A stretch of DNA of 64,000 bases from Phocaeicola faecium (GTDB lineage: Bacteria > Bacteroidota > Bacteroidia > Bacteroidales > Bacteroidaceae). The stretch covers positions 41,021 through 105,020 of the forward strand of contig NZ_JACSPQ010000011.1 in the NCBI RefSeq assembly GCF_014837055.1, in the 5' to 3' direction. This document shows positions 17,685-26,345 of this stretch, piece by piece. The translations under genes and the position numbers were made by a program. The notes beneath the pieces were generated by a model. It did no database searches and was not told the origin of the DNA. It saw only the letters and a list, made by a program, of their open reading frames with translations. Each line of letters opens with the position of its first letter. Within the stretch, counting starts at the first letter, position 1.

Positions 17685-20093
17685 TTATTTCACTTCCCAT
17701 TCATAAAGTCCGGAAGAGTTCTTTTCAGGTTGAACCACCTCTAACTTCACCGCTTTCGTTTTTACAGGTTCAAAGTCGACAGTGTTCGGATTACCCTTCC
17801 GTACGCCATACTCGTTCAGATTATCTACCGGCGTCCAGTTGCCCGAAGCATCTTTATAGTAAATCTTCCAAGTCTTCGGAACACGGCATCCTCCCCACGG
17901 AGCATCGTCGTACCAGTAAACGGTAGCACTTGAAACGGTCATCTCTTCAGGAAATTCGTAGGAAATCCATTCCGTAGTGCCTTCTTTGGGCCACCAGTGA
18001 TAGTAAGGAATGGTACGGTCGTTTTCATCTTTCGGAACCAGTCCGTCGGTAATGGATGACAATGACGATACCTTATGTGAAGCGTCTACCTTGCTCTTCG
18101 AAGCCAATGTAGGAATAGCCGTGGGGCGCGTAGCGCTTACCTCGTTGGGCAACCATACTGCCATGTTTCCCGCTCCCCGGTGCGCCCAAGCATAATACGG
18201 GATAAGTGTCAGCGTATGGTCTTTCGCTACGAGGCGTCCGTTATCGTCGTACTCCAGTGTCTGGGCTTGCGTCTTGATTTGGTTGATTCCGTAAAGCAGG
18301 TCGGGCTTGCTGACTACCTCAAATTTCGGTGTGCGGTTCATCAGTACGCTCAACACATCGAAATCGTTATCAGGCCATTCGGCACAGTAAACTATCGGAC
18401 CTCTTTCTACCGAGATGCGTCCACGGTCGGCTTCCACCTTGTTATTGGCTTTCACCGTACGGGTTTCCATATCGAAATGCACCTCTACCTTGTCGCCTTT
18501 CTTCCATTTGCGGTCGATGGTGAAATAACCCTGTTGCAAATCGGCTTTCACTTCCTCGCCGTTCACCTTAACCGAATACTTCGGACGCAACCCGTCGGTG
18601 TACGTATAAAGGTCGCTTGGCACCACCTGATTCTGCACCCATCCCGGAATACGAATCTTCATGGCGAACTGTCCGGCAGCGTTACGGTCTACTTGGATAG
18701 CGATGTCGCCGTTCCACGGATACGATGTGGTTTGTTTCAGCGACACCTTCTTTCCGTTTACTTCGAGCGTAGCCTCGTTTGCCATAAACAGGTTTACATA
18801 TACATTTTTGTCTTTAACTGCATACACGTATCCCGGCAGTGAAGGAATGAAACGGCAGATGTTAGACGGACAGCAGGCGCATCCGAACCACGGCTGGCGC
18901 TGATGCTGGCCCATTGACTCCAGCGGGTTGGGGTAGAAGAATCCGCCACCGTCGAGCGACACGCCCGAAATCAATCCGTTATACAGCGTACGCTCCAGTA
19001 CATCGTAATACTTCGAATCGCCGTGAAGCAGGAAAAGGCGGTAGTTTACATACACGTTTCCGATGGCAGCACACGTTTCACAGTAAGCCGACATGTTAGG
19101 CAGTTCGTAGTTGGCACCAAACGCTTCACCGTTGCTGGTCGCTCCGATACCGCCCGTTATATACAACTTTTTGCCTACGATGTTATCCCAGATGCGGTCG
19201 ATGGCATGTACGTACGACGTATCTCCCGTCAGTGCAGCCACGTCTGCCATTCCGGCATACATGTAAGCGGCACGTACGGCATGACCTACCGCTTCATCTT
19301 GTTCGACAACCGGTTTGTGAGCTTGGCTATACTCATCGCGGCGTGAAGTATATCCGCGTTTGTCGAGGAAGAACTTGGCCTGTTTCAAGTATTTCTCATC
19401 ACCGGTTACAAGATAGAGTTTAGCCAATGCCATTTCAGCAATCTGGTGTCCGGGAACACGTACCACTTGGTTCGGTCCGTCGCCGATTTCACGGCACACA
19501 CAGTCGGCATAACGGATGGCAATATCAAGGAAATTGCGCTTTCCGGTAGCCTGATAATGCGCGATGGCACCCTCAACCATGTGTCCGAGGTTATAAAATT
19601 CGTGGCTCAGTTCCTCCACCTTTTCCCAGCGTTTGCTGCCTGCCCATTCGTGCGGATGCTTCGGGTTCATGGTACGTGCCGTATACAGATAACCGTCCGG
19701 TTCCTGTGCGGCGGCTACGATAACCAATACACTGTCGATGTATTTCTGCAACTTCTTGTCAGGATAAGTCTGGAGCAGATAGCTCGCTCCTTCGATGGTT
19801 TTATATACATCTGTATCGTCGAACGAATATCCGGTCACTTTGTTCGATTCGCTGGGATGAGCAGCCATTTCGAAGTTTTTATAACGTCCCGTTTCCTCAC
19901 ACTTGCTGAACGCCAGCGGGATAGTGGTTTCGCGGCTCGCTTTCAACCGTTGTCCCCAAAACGAGTCGGTAACCTTTACCGAAGTAAAAGGCACGGGGTC
20001 GATGGGATAACCGTGAGCTGTGGTTTTCTTTTGTGCATATACTCCTCCGAACGTTATCGAGAAGAGCAAAGCTGAAATCATTAGTTTCTTCAT
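17685..20093 (-). CDS. GH127 beta-L-arabinofuranosidase
   Basis: The 802-residue secreted enzyme (signal peptide ending near GGVYAQ) belongs to GH127 (formerly DUF1680). Known members such as HypBA1 release beta-L-arabinofuranose from hydroxyproline-linked or other arabinosides. The zinc and nucleophile residues are all in place: Glu339 and Cys341 in CETCAAIG, and Cys407 and Cys408 in GCACCPSN, with one of the last pair acting as cysteine nucleophile. A catalytic helical barrel is followed by beta domains and a C-terminal discoidin-like segment (about residues 690-802, with WISYEFPEEMTVSSATVYWY). It follows the GH43 gene by 20 bases, within a GH97-GH43-GH127 operon. Confidence 0.93.
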   Translation of the reverse strand: MKKLMISALLFSITFGGVYAQKKTTAHGYPIDPVPFTSVKVTDSFWGQRLKASRETTIPLAFSKCEETGRYKNFEMAAHPSESNKVTGYSFDDTDVYKTIEGASYLLQTYPDKKLQKYIDSVLVIVAAAQEPDGYLYTARTMNPKHPHEWAGSKRWEKVEELSHEFYNLGHMVEGAIAHYQATGKRNFLDIAIRYADCVCREIGDGPNQVVRVPGHQIAEMALAKLYLVTGDEKYLKQAKFFLDKRGYTSRRDEYSQAHKPVVEQDEAVGHAVRAAYMYAGMADVAALTGDTSYVHAIDRIWDNIVGKKLYITGGIGATSNGEAFGANYELPNMSAYCETCAAIGNVYVNYRLFLLHGDSKYYDVLERTLYNGLISGVSLDGGGFFYPNPLESMGQHQRQPWFGCACCPSNICRFIPSLPGYVYAVKDKNVYVNLFMANEATLEVNGKKVSLKQTTSYPWNGDIAIQVDRNAAGQFAMKIRIPGWVQNQVVPSDLYTYTDGLRPKYSVKVNGEEVKADLQQGYFTIDRKWKKGDKVEVHFDMETRTVKANNKVEADRGRISVERGPIVYCAEWPDNDFDVLSVLMNRTPKFEVVSKPDLLYGINQIKTQAQTLEYDDNGRLVAKDHTLTLIPYYAWAHRGAGNMAVWLPNEVSATRPTAIPTLASKSKVDASHKVSSLSSITDGLVPKDENDRTIPYYHWWPKEGTTEWISYEFPEEMTVSSATVYWYDDAPWGGCRVPKTWKIYYKDASGNWTPVDNLNEYGVRKGNPNTVDFEPVKTKAVKLEVVQPEKNSSGLYEWEVK

Positions 20094-20113
20094 GGTTAAA
20101 TGGATTATAATAA

Positions 20114-22522
20114 TTAATGTTCTTTCTTATAAGGAATGTATTCATCCCACAACTTGAGCGAATGCAGATAACCGCTGAAAGCCCATTCGCCTTCTGCATT
20201 TCGTCCCAAAGTTACAAATTGTATCGGTTTTATCAATAACTGGATGTCTTTACTGCTGATAAGTTTTCCGTTTACATAGACACATTCCGTTCGTCCGTCG
20301 AAACATACATACACGTGCAGCCATTGTCCGGCGTTTGCGGCAGCCTCCTTGAATCCTACGTCTTCATACCATCCGTAGTGGTTCACTATGCCGCAGCGGG
20401 GTTCTGTTCCGCTGATAAGCATGATTTTCTCTAATTCATCGTGACTGCTCGTAAAGTCTGCCACACATTCGTTTTCTGCCACTTCCGGATTCAGTATCCA
20501 TGCTTCGAGCGTATAAGGCGCATTGTCGCGCAGCGTGGCGGGAAGCGGGAATCCGGAACGGAAATACTGCTTGCCGTCGAAACGGAAGGCTTTCTTGCCT
20601 TGCATCTCTTCTACCACGACAGGCTCGTTCTGCGATTCGAATACTCCCTCCATTCCCTTGTTGAGAATATACATCACGGTATCGCCGGCGGTAAAATCGT
20701 TGGCATCGACCGAAACCACCAATCCTTGTTTGTGGCGTGCCGAAGGCTCTATACGCACTAATCCCGTAGTAGCGTCATACTGCTTTTCTGCTTCCTCCTG
20801 TTTCCAGTTATAATATCTGAAGTTGGTCAGCGTCAGAGGCTCTGTCCCTGCTTCGATGCGAACTCCGTCCGTAGTCAGGTAACCATCGGCACTCACCGAT
20901 GTCCATTTGCCGTTTTCGTGTTTCCATACGCTGGCAGTGTGTTCGCGGTCTTTCGTCAGGACCGGAGACGTATATTCCAACACGCTTCCCGGACTCAGAA
21001 CGATAGCTTCCTGCCCGTCGATGCGTTGGAGGCTAACCTGTCCTGCTTTCAGTTGGAACGAACCGCCCAACATACCGCCGTCGTTCCGCCACTCCGTACC
21101 ATTCCAGTCGGCTCCCGAAAGTCCCATCCACAGTTGCGGAGAAGAAGTCTCATAAGCCCCGAACACCTTGATGTTCCACAGCGCACCGGCAAATCCGTTT
21201 TTCTGTGTGCCCGTGGTGGTGAGACGCACGTAACGCGCCTTTACTTTCCCAAAGTCGACCATCGGACTGCCTGCCAAGTAGTTCGAACGGCGGTCGGCAA
21301 AGATGCTCCAATGTTTTCCGTCGGTCGATGTTTCGATAACATACTGATAATACGACGTGCCGTACTCGAATTGCGTCCAAACGGTACGGATGGTTTCTTC
21401 ACGCTGCAAGTCGATTTCAATCCATTCCTGACCCATCGTGAGCGGACGCCACAGCGTTCCGTTATTATCGTCTACGGCATATTCGGGAAGGAAGTTCTCA
21501 TCGTAATACGAAGAAGCCTTTACGGGCTTTCCGAATGCCAGATTCTTCGAGGTCAGCACACTCTTGGCAAACCGCCCTACGCCGCTGTGCGTTCCTTCGA
21601 TGGGCTGAATCGTTCCGTCGGCGTTAAACGTCAGTCGGTCGATACATACCTGACGGTGGAATCCGCGTGTAGAGTGGGGGTTATCGTGGCGGTGATATAC
21701 AATGTAGTAATCGTTTCCCTCTTTCAGTATGCTGTGATGCCCCGGTCCGTGAATCGTTCCGTCGGCAGAAGTTTTCAGTATCGTACCCTTATACGTGTAA
21801 GGGCCTAAAGGATGAGTAGCCGTGGCATACTGTACGTGATACGTACTGTCGTGACACGAGTCGGACGAATACATAAAATAATATACGCCGTCTTTTTTCA
21901 TCACGAAAGGAGCTTCGAAAAAGTCGGTCACCTCGGTGTTCGGAATCAGACGTGTTTCGGTGAATCCCTTCAGGTCAGGAGTCATCTTTCCGGCTCCGCA
22001 GCCGAATCCCTTGTAAATGCCCCACGTACCCCAGTAAAGATACACCGACCCATCGTCGTCGACGAACGTCTGCCCGTCCAGCGTGATGGCATTCTTTACG
22101 AAACGGTCGGGAACCAGTACTGCCTCGCTTTCGCCCAAAATGTTTTTCCACGGGCCGCGCGGCGTTTCTGCCACCCCTTCGTAGAGGTTGCACGGCTGGC
22201 AGTAAAACAGGCGGTACGTTCCGTCGGTATGCTGCATTACGTCCGGCGCCCAAATCCAATGGCTGTCGGGCCAGTTCATGGGCATGAGCGTCCAGTTCTC
22301 AAAATCCTTGCTGCACCACAGTTGCGAAGGACCGAATCCCGCTCCGCTGCCGTCGGTGGTGGCATAGATATAATACGTGTCGCCGAACTTCTTCACCGTA
22401 GGGTCGGCAAAATAGCCGGGGATGAAAGGATTACCAGCTCCCGGCGTGTTCCATCGGATTTCCTGAGCCTGCGATGCAAGGAAACTACCCGTCAGGAAAA
22501 GCGTGTATATCAGTTTGTTCAT
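20114..22522 (-). CDS. GH43 family glycosidase with discoidin and LamG modules
   Basis: The 802-residue secreted protein begins with a signal peptide (FLASQAQ). A five-bladed GH43 propeller spans about residues 25-320, with the three catalytic acids visible: Asp40 in GYFADPT (base), Asp149 in ITLDGQTF (pKa modulator) and Glu203 in DFFEAPF (acid). A discoidin/F5-8C module follows (about 330-460, AFGKPVKASSYY and ARYVRLTTTG), then linker domains and a C-terminal LamG-like module (YTLEAWILNPE, CVYVNGKLISS). GH43 enzymes act mostly on alpha-L-arabinofuranosides and xylosides. The gene lies 24 bases after GH97 and 20 before GH127. Confidence 0.9.
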   Translation of the reverse strand: MNKLIYTLFLTGSFLASQAQEIRWNTPGAGNPFIPGYFADPTVKKFGDTYYIYATTDGSGAGFGPSQLWCSKDFENWTLMPMNWPDSHWIWAPDVMQHTDGTYRLFYCQPCNLYEGVAETPRGPWKNILGESEAVLVPDRFVKNAITLDGQTFVDDDGSVYLYWGTWGIYKGFGCGAGKMTPDLKGFTETRLIPNTEVTDFFEAPFVMKKDGVYYFMYSSDSCHDSTYHVQYATATHPLGPYTYKGTILKTSADGTIHGPGHHSILKEGNDYYIVYHRHDNPHSTRGFHRQVCIDRLTFNADGTIQPIEGTHSGVGRFAKSVLTSKNLAFGKPVKASSYYDENFLPEYAVDDNNGTLWRPLTMGQEWIEIDLQREETIRTVWTQFEYGTSYYQYVIETSTDGKHWSIFADRRSNYLAGSPMVDFGKVKARYVRLTTTGTQKNGFAGALWNIKVFGAYETSSPQLWMGLSGADWNGTEWRNDGGMLGGSFQLKAGQVSLQRIDGQEAIVLSPGSVLEYTSPVLTKDREHTASVWKHENGKWTSVSADGYLTTDGVRIEAGTEPLTLTNFRYYNWKQEEAEKQYDATTGLVRIEPSARHKQGLVVSVDANDFTAGDTVMYILNKGMEGVFESQNEPVVVEEMQGKKAFRFDGKQYFRSGFPLPATLRDNAPYTLEAWILNPEVAENECVADFTSSHDELEKIMLISGTEPRCGIVNHYGWYEDVGFKEAAANAGQWLHVYVCFDGRTECVYVNGKLISSKDIQLLIKPIQFVTLGRNAEGEWAFSGYLHSLKLWDEYIPYKKEH

Positions 22523-22546
22523 AACAGTAAAGTTTTATCAATAGAG

Positions 22547-25267
22547 TTAAGGATGAACCTCGTTATACAGAGGCAAATCAAGTTCGTAGAAATATTCTTT
22601 CAGTAACTGGTACATGTCGGGGTCGTATGCTTTCAGCTTCGTGCGGCGGTTCATGGCGTTATGCACCCCGTCTGCCGGCTCGGCATAGCGGTTGCAGTTG
22701 AAAAACGACTGGACACACTCGGCAAAATACTCCTCCTTGTTGCTGATGCAGTACGTATCTTTCCACAACCCCTTGCGGATGGCATTCTGCCTGCACGCTT
22801 CCAAGCGTTCGTTAAAGTCCGGCTCTACTTCGGCGATACCCACCGTGTGGATAAGGTGAGAAAACTCATGCACCATGATGCTTTCGCCCTCGTAACGGTC
22901 GCCCGGCAATGCCAGTACGTTCTCCTCGCCGAAACTTGCCGACAGCGTATCTTCGGGTGCACCCCCGAATCCGCGGGCACGCTTGTTCCAGAAAGCGATG
23001 TTTTCGGGCGTGTCGCAGATGTGAGCATACTCCGGGAGGTCGCATACCTCTTCCTTTTCGCCCAATATCATGACGTGACAGCCCCGCTCCGCCATGTGTT
23101 TCTTTACGTCCGGACGTTTGGCAAGCATCAGTGATACCACCTCGTATGCTTTCAGTAAGGCTTCATCGCGCACCTTGTCTGATGAAACGATGTACAGCCC
23201 GTCTACATCTAAATATTTCTTGTAAAAATCCGGAATGTTTTTTCCTGCCGGAACTGCCGTCGGATGCGTATCGCTGACAAACTCAGGTTCTAACTTGAGA
23301 GCGAACCCACCGCCCGAAGCCAAATGAATATCCAGCCGGGTGTCGCGCGTTACGCTTATCTGCTGACATACGTAATCTTCTGCCTGCTTCGAAGCATTGA
23401 TGCCGTCTTTTATCAGCGTGCAGCGGTAAGTCCTGCCTTCGGGGAGGAATGAAAATGCGACCGTTAGTGTTCGCTCATCCCAATTGGTCAACCCTCCCAC
23501 ATACCAGTTTAAATCTTTTTTTCTAACGGTAACAATATATTCACCCAGTTTGCCCGCTGCGATGAAGGTCGAGTCAACCTCTACCGGGAGTGAACTGATG
23601 AAGTCGGTACATTCCTGTTCGTTGGCGTAATTGGTAGGTGCGTCACACAGCATTATGAAAGGCGAATCGTGAACAATGTAGGAAGCCAGCTGGTGGGCAC
23701 GTGTACCCATGCTCATGGGCGTGTAATACATCGGCTGGAAGTCGCGTTTCGTAGCGTTGCGCATGGCACCCGGCGTATAATCTACGTGTCCTGCCATCAT
23801 GCGGATGTACGGGAAAGTAACATCGTAAAGCGGCATGTTTCTTTCTACCTTGCCCCATTTCACCTCTTCCATGCCGAATACGCTTTCGTAATTCACCACG
23901 TTAGGATACGTGCGGTTCATCCCCGTAGGCTTGTAGATGCCGTGATAATCAAGTATCAGTTTATATTCGGCAGCTTTTTCGGCAATGCGGTAAGCCATCT
24001 CCACGGCAGTCTGGTCATCGCGGTCAAGGAAGTCTACCTTGAATCCCTTGATACCCATCTCCGAATACTTCTTGCAGGCAGCCTCCAACTGGTCGTCTAA
24101 TACGTTGAACACCGTCCACAATACGATTTCCACGCCTTTGCTCTTGCCGTAAGCCACCAGTTCGGGCAAGTCGATGGCAGGGATGGTAGTCAGCATGTCA
24201 CCACTTTTCGGGTCGTACCATCCTTCGTCCATCACGATGTACTCCAGTCCCTGCTTCGATGCAAAGTCGATATAATATTTATACGTTTCCATGTTGATGC
24301 CCGTAGCAAACGGAACACCCTTCAGATTCCAGTCGTTCCACCACTCCCAAGCCACCTTGCCGGGCTTCACCCAGCTGTAATCGCCGATGCGGTTGGGCGA
24401 AGCCAACGCATACACCAAGTTGTTGACCGGCATCTCGGTATCGTTTTCCGTCACCGCCAAGATACGCCACGGATAGTCGCGCGTACCCCGTACGCGGGCA
24501 ATGTAATTCTCTGTCCCGGTAACGTACTTCTGCTTCCGCCACGGATAATAATCATAACTTTTCGGATACGGAGCAAATACCCCTTTCAGCCCGTTCGTGC
24601 CCGTCGGTTCGACAAACATGCCCGGATAAGCCTCCAAATCCGACTCTAAAATCGTAACCTTCACTCCGTTGCAATCCACCGTTACGGGCAGAAACGCCAA
24701 CTGTTTGCGTGCTTCCGACAGCGGTTTTACCTCGTAAGTATTCTGAAAAGCCATTGCCATCGGTTTTTCTTCATTGGTGGTATAAGGCAGGTAAGCTGTA
24801 TAATCTCCGGCAAAGTTAAATTCGGCAGTCTCGCCGGCAATGATAATTTCTTTATTCTTTCCGGCAGTAGTATAAAAGCGGTAAGCCACCCCCTCGTTAT
24901 ACACCCTGAACACCACGCCGCAATCTCCTTTCAGCTTCAAGTTCATTTCGTTACATTCCGTACGAAACGACTTGAAGCGGTAGAAAGGCGATTCTATTTC
25001 CTGAATAACATTTTTCGACTTTTCGGAAACCACTTTTGCCACCGTCCCGGCGATAAGAGGCTCGTCAAGTCCTACTAAACCTATCTCGCAGTTTTTTACT
25101 ATAAGAGAGTTTTTATGATATACGGAGTATGTCAGCAAGTCACCTCCGTCTGTCACTTCCACCTTCAGCTGTTTGTCGGGCGATGTTGCCGTGAAATTTT
25201 TTCCGTAAACAAAATTTCCTGTCCAGCAGGTAAGAATGAATGCGATAAATAAAAATGTCTTTTTCAT
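22547..25267 (-). CDS. GH97 glycosidase fused to zincin-like C-terminal domain
   Basis: The 906-residue secreted protein opens with a signal peptide. Residues about 25-640 are a GH97 enzyme: beta-sandwich N-domain, then a barrel with VAWEWWNDWN, YIVMDEGWYD, GFKVDFLDRDDQ and NVVNYESVFGMEE. The Asp in FKVDF fits the retaining (alpha-galactosidase-like) branch rather than the inverting SusB branch, but this needs alignment. Residues about 680-906 are unusual for GH97: they contain HEFSHLIH (His800, Glu801, His804) and YFAECVQSFF with Glu850 as likely third ligand, which is a zincin metallopeptidase arrangement. The reading frame is continuous. It heads the GH97-GH43-GH127 operon. Confidence 0.87.
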   Translation of the reverse strand: MKKTFLFIAFILTCWTGNFVYGKNFTATSPDKQLKVEVTDGGDLLTYSVYHKNSLIVKNCEIGLVGLDEPLIAGTVAKVVSEKSKNVIQEIESPFYRFKSFRTECNEMNLKLKGDCGVVFRVYNEGVAYRFYTTAGKNKEIIIAGETAEFNFAGDYTAYLPYTTNEEKPMAMAFQNTYEVKPLSEARKQLAFLPVTVDCNGVKVTILESDLEAYPGMFVEPTGTNGLKGVFAPYPKSYDYYPWRKQKYVTGTENYIARVRGTRDYPWRILAVTENDTEMPVNNLVYALASPNRIGDYSWVKPGKVAWEWWNDWNLKGVPFATGINMETYKYYIDFASKQGLEYIVMDEGWYDPKSGDMLTTIPAIDLPELVAYGKSKGVEIVLWTVFNVLDDQLEAACKKYSEMGIKGFKVDFLDRDDQTAVEMAYRIAEKAAEYKLILDYHGIYKPTGMNRTYPNVVNYESVFGMEEVKWGKVERNMPLYDVTFPYIRMMAGHVDYTPGAMRNATKRDFQPMYYTPMSMGTRAHQLASYIVHDSPFIMLCDAPTNYANEQECTDFISSLPVEVDSTFIAAGKLGEYIVTVRKKDLNWYVGGLTNWDERTLTVAFSFLPEGRTYRCTLIKDGINASKQAEDYVCQQISVTRDTRLDIHLASGGGFALKLEPEFVSDTHPTAVPAGKNIPDFYKKYLDVDGLYIVSSDKVRDEALLKAYEVVSLMLAKRPDVKKHMAERGCHVMILGEKEEVCDLPEYAHICDTPENIAFWNKRARGFGGAPEDTLSASFGEENVLALPGDRYEGESIMVHEFSHLIHTVGIAEVEPDFNERLEACRQNAIRKGLWKDTYCISNKEEYFAECVQSFFNCNRYAEPADGVHNAMNRRTKLKAYDPDMYQLLKEYFYELDLPLYNEVHP

Positions 25268-25320
25268 GTTAAAAAATTAAGGAGTTGTTCTTCGTGTTTC
25301 CTTTATGCAAAACAAAAGAA

Positions 25321-25351
25321 AAGACTCTTATTCGGGTGCAATAAGAGTCTT
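25321..25351 (-). terminator. Terminator after the DUF3108/TapB-like gene
   Basis: A perfect 12-bp stem AAGACTCTTATT (25321-25332) with AATAAGAGTCTT (25340-25351) and 7-base loop. On the minus strand it runs into TTTTCTTTTGTTTT. It separates the 25482 gene from the GH97 operon. Confidence 0.85.
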
Positions 25352-25481
25352 AAACAATGCGAATATAATCCGAAAATAGGCGTTATACGCTTGTTACACG
25401 CCTATATTGGACTATTTTTATATTCTGATGGATTAAATTGTCATTCTCCGGCAATGCGTCGGAAGGGGATGCTGTCTTCCG

Positions 25482-26189
25482 TTATTTGATATTCTTCTTA
25501 ACCAACATGGTTTTTGCTTTCAGTGCACCTTCCATATCGTACGTTTCCGATTTCACCAGTCCGATACCTTTGGCATACCACTCGGTAACACGCACGTTGG
25601 TCGATTTCAGAACAATCTTGGTACGTTTCAGATACGAAATCTTCACACAGTCGAACTTTCCTGCCGTGGTGCTTACCTGTTCCCGTCCCATATACGATGC
25701 GCCGGATATGGTTATTTCGTTTTTCAGCATGTTTTGTATAAGCTGGTAATGACGGTCGGGTATCGCTGTTCCCGCCTGTGCTTCGTTCAGTAAAGTAAAC
25801 GAATTGTCACCCTTGAATTTTTTGTCCTCCAGCAATCCCAACCGTGCGGCTTCGTTGTATCTGGCAGGGTCGGAATCGGAAGCAATATAAGGTCCGTACA
25901 TCAAGTCCTCGGTACACGTCGTTGCAGTTCCGTCGTAGCTCCAGTTAAAAAGCGTGTAGCTTGTGTTGTTTTTGGCTTTCGTGGTAACGATTTTGTCGTA
26001 GTAACTTGCCTTTACAGTGTTTCCTTCACGCTGTACGTTTTTTACTGTGATTGTTTCGTTTGAAGTGCTTTGTCCCACTTCATCGTAATTCACGTAATGC
26101 AGTTCGCTGCCCTCGCTGGTGCAAAAATATTGTGCTTGTGCTACGTGGCATATCAGCAAGGCAGCTACAAAAAACATAAGTTTTCTCAT
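25482..26189 (-). CDS. Secreted DUF3108/TapB-like protein
   Basis: A 235-residue protein with a signal peptide cleaved near HVAQAQ and no lipobox. The rest is predicted beta-rich, with the pattern of the Bacteroidetes TapB/DUF3108-like family: an early YVNYDEVGQS strand, a central MLKNEITISGASYMGREQVST and the C-terminal VRVTEWYAKGIGLVKSETYD. Family members are periplasmic or secreted and have no assigned enzyme activity. It has its own promoter element (26225-26232) and its own terminator, so it is monocistronic and is not part of the GH97 operon. The assignment rests on overall pattern only. Confidence 0.6.
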   Translation of the reverse strand: MRKLMFFVAALLICHVAQAQYFCTSEGSELHYVNYDEVGQSTSNETITVKNVQREGNTVKASYYDKIVTTKAKNNTSYTLFNWSYDGTATTCTEDLMYGPYIASDSDPARYNEAARLGLLEDKKFKGDNSFTLLNEAQAGTAIPDRHYQLIQNMLKNEITISGASYMGREQVSTTAGKFDCVKISYLKRTKIVLKSTNVRVTEWYAKGIGLVKSETYDMEGALKAKTMLVKKNIK

Positions 26190-26224
26190 AGTGCTGTTTT
26201 GTTGTTTATAATTAGAATGTATCG

Positions 26225-26232
26225 CAAACTTA
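26225..26232 (-). promoter_or_regulatory. -7 box of the DUF3108/TapB-like gene
   Basis: TAAGTTTG on the minus strand, 36 bases before the start codon. The -33 element is not clear. Confidence 0.45.
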
Positions 26233-26320
26233 CAATTTTTTTTCGAACACTTTTATGCTGCCTGCCGATATTCTGCATTATATTTCTATAATTAGTCCGA
26301 TATCTTTACTTTTTTTATAT

Positions 26321-26328
26321 TACCTTTG
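26321..26328 (+). promoter_or_regulatory. -7 box of the GH29 fucosidase gene
   Basis: TACCTTTG lies 18 bases before the start codon at 26346, leaving a very short leader. No consensus -33 is seen. Confidence 0.5.
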
Positions 26329-26345
26329 CAACAAAAGCAGACACC

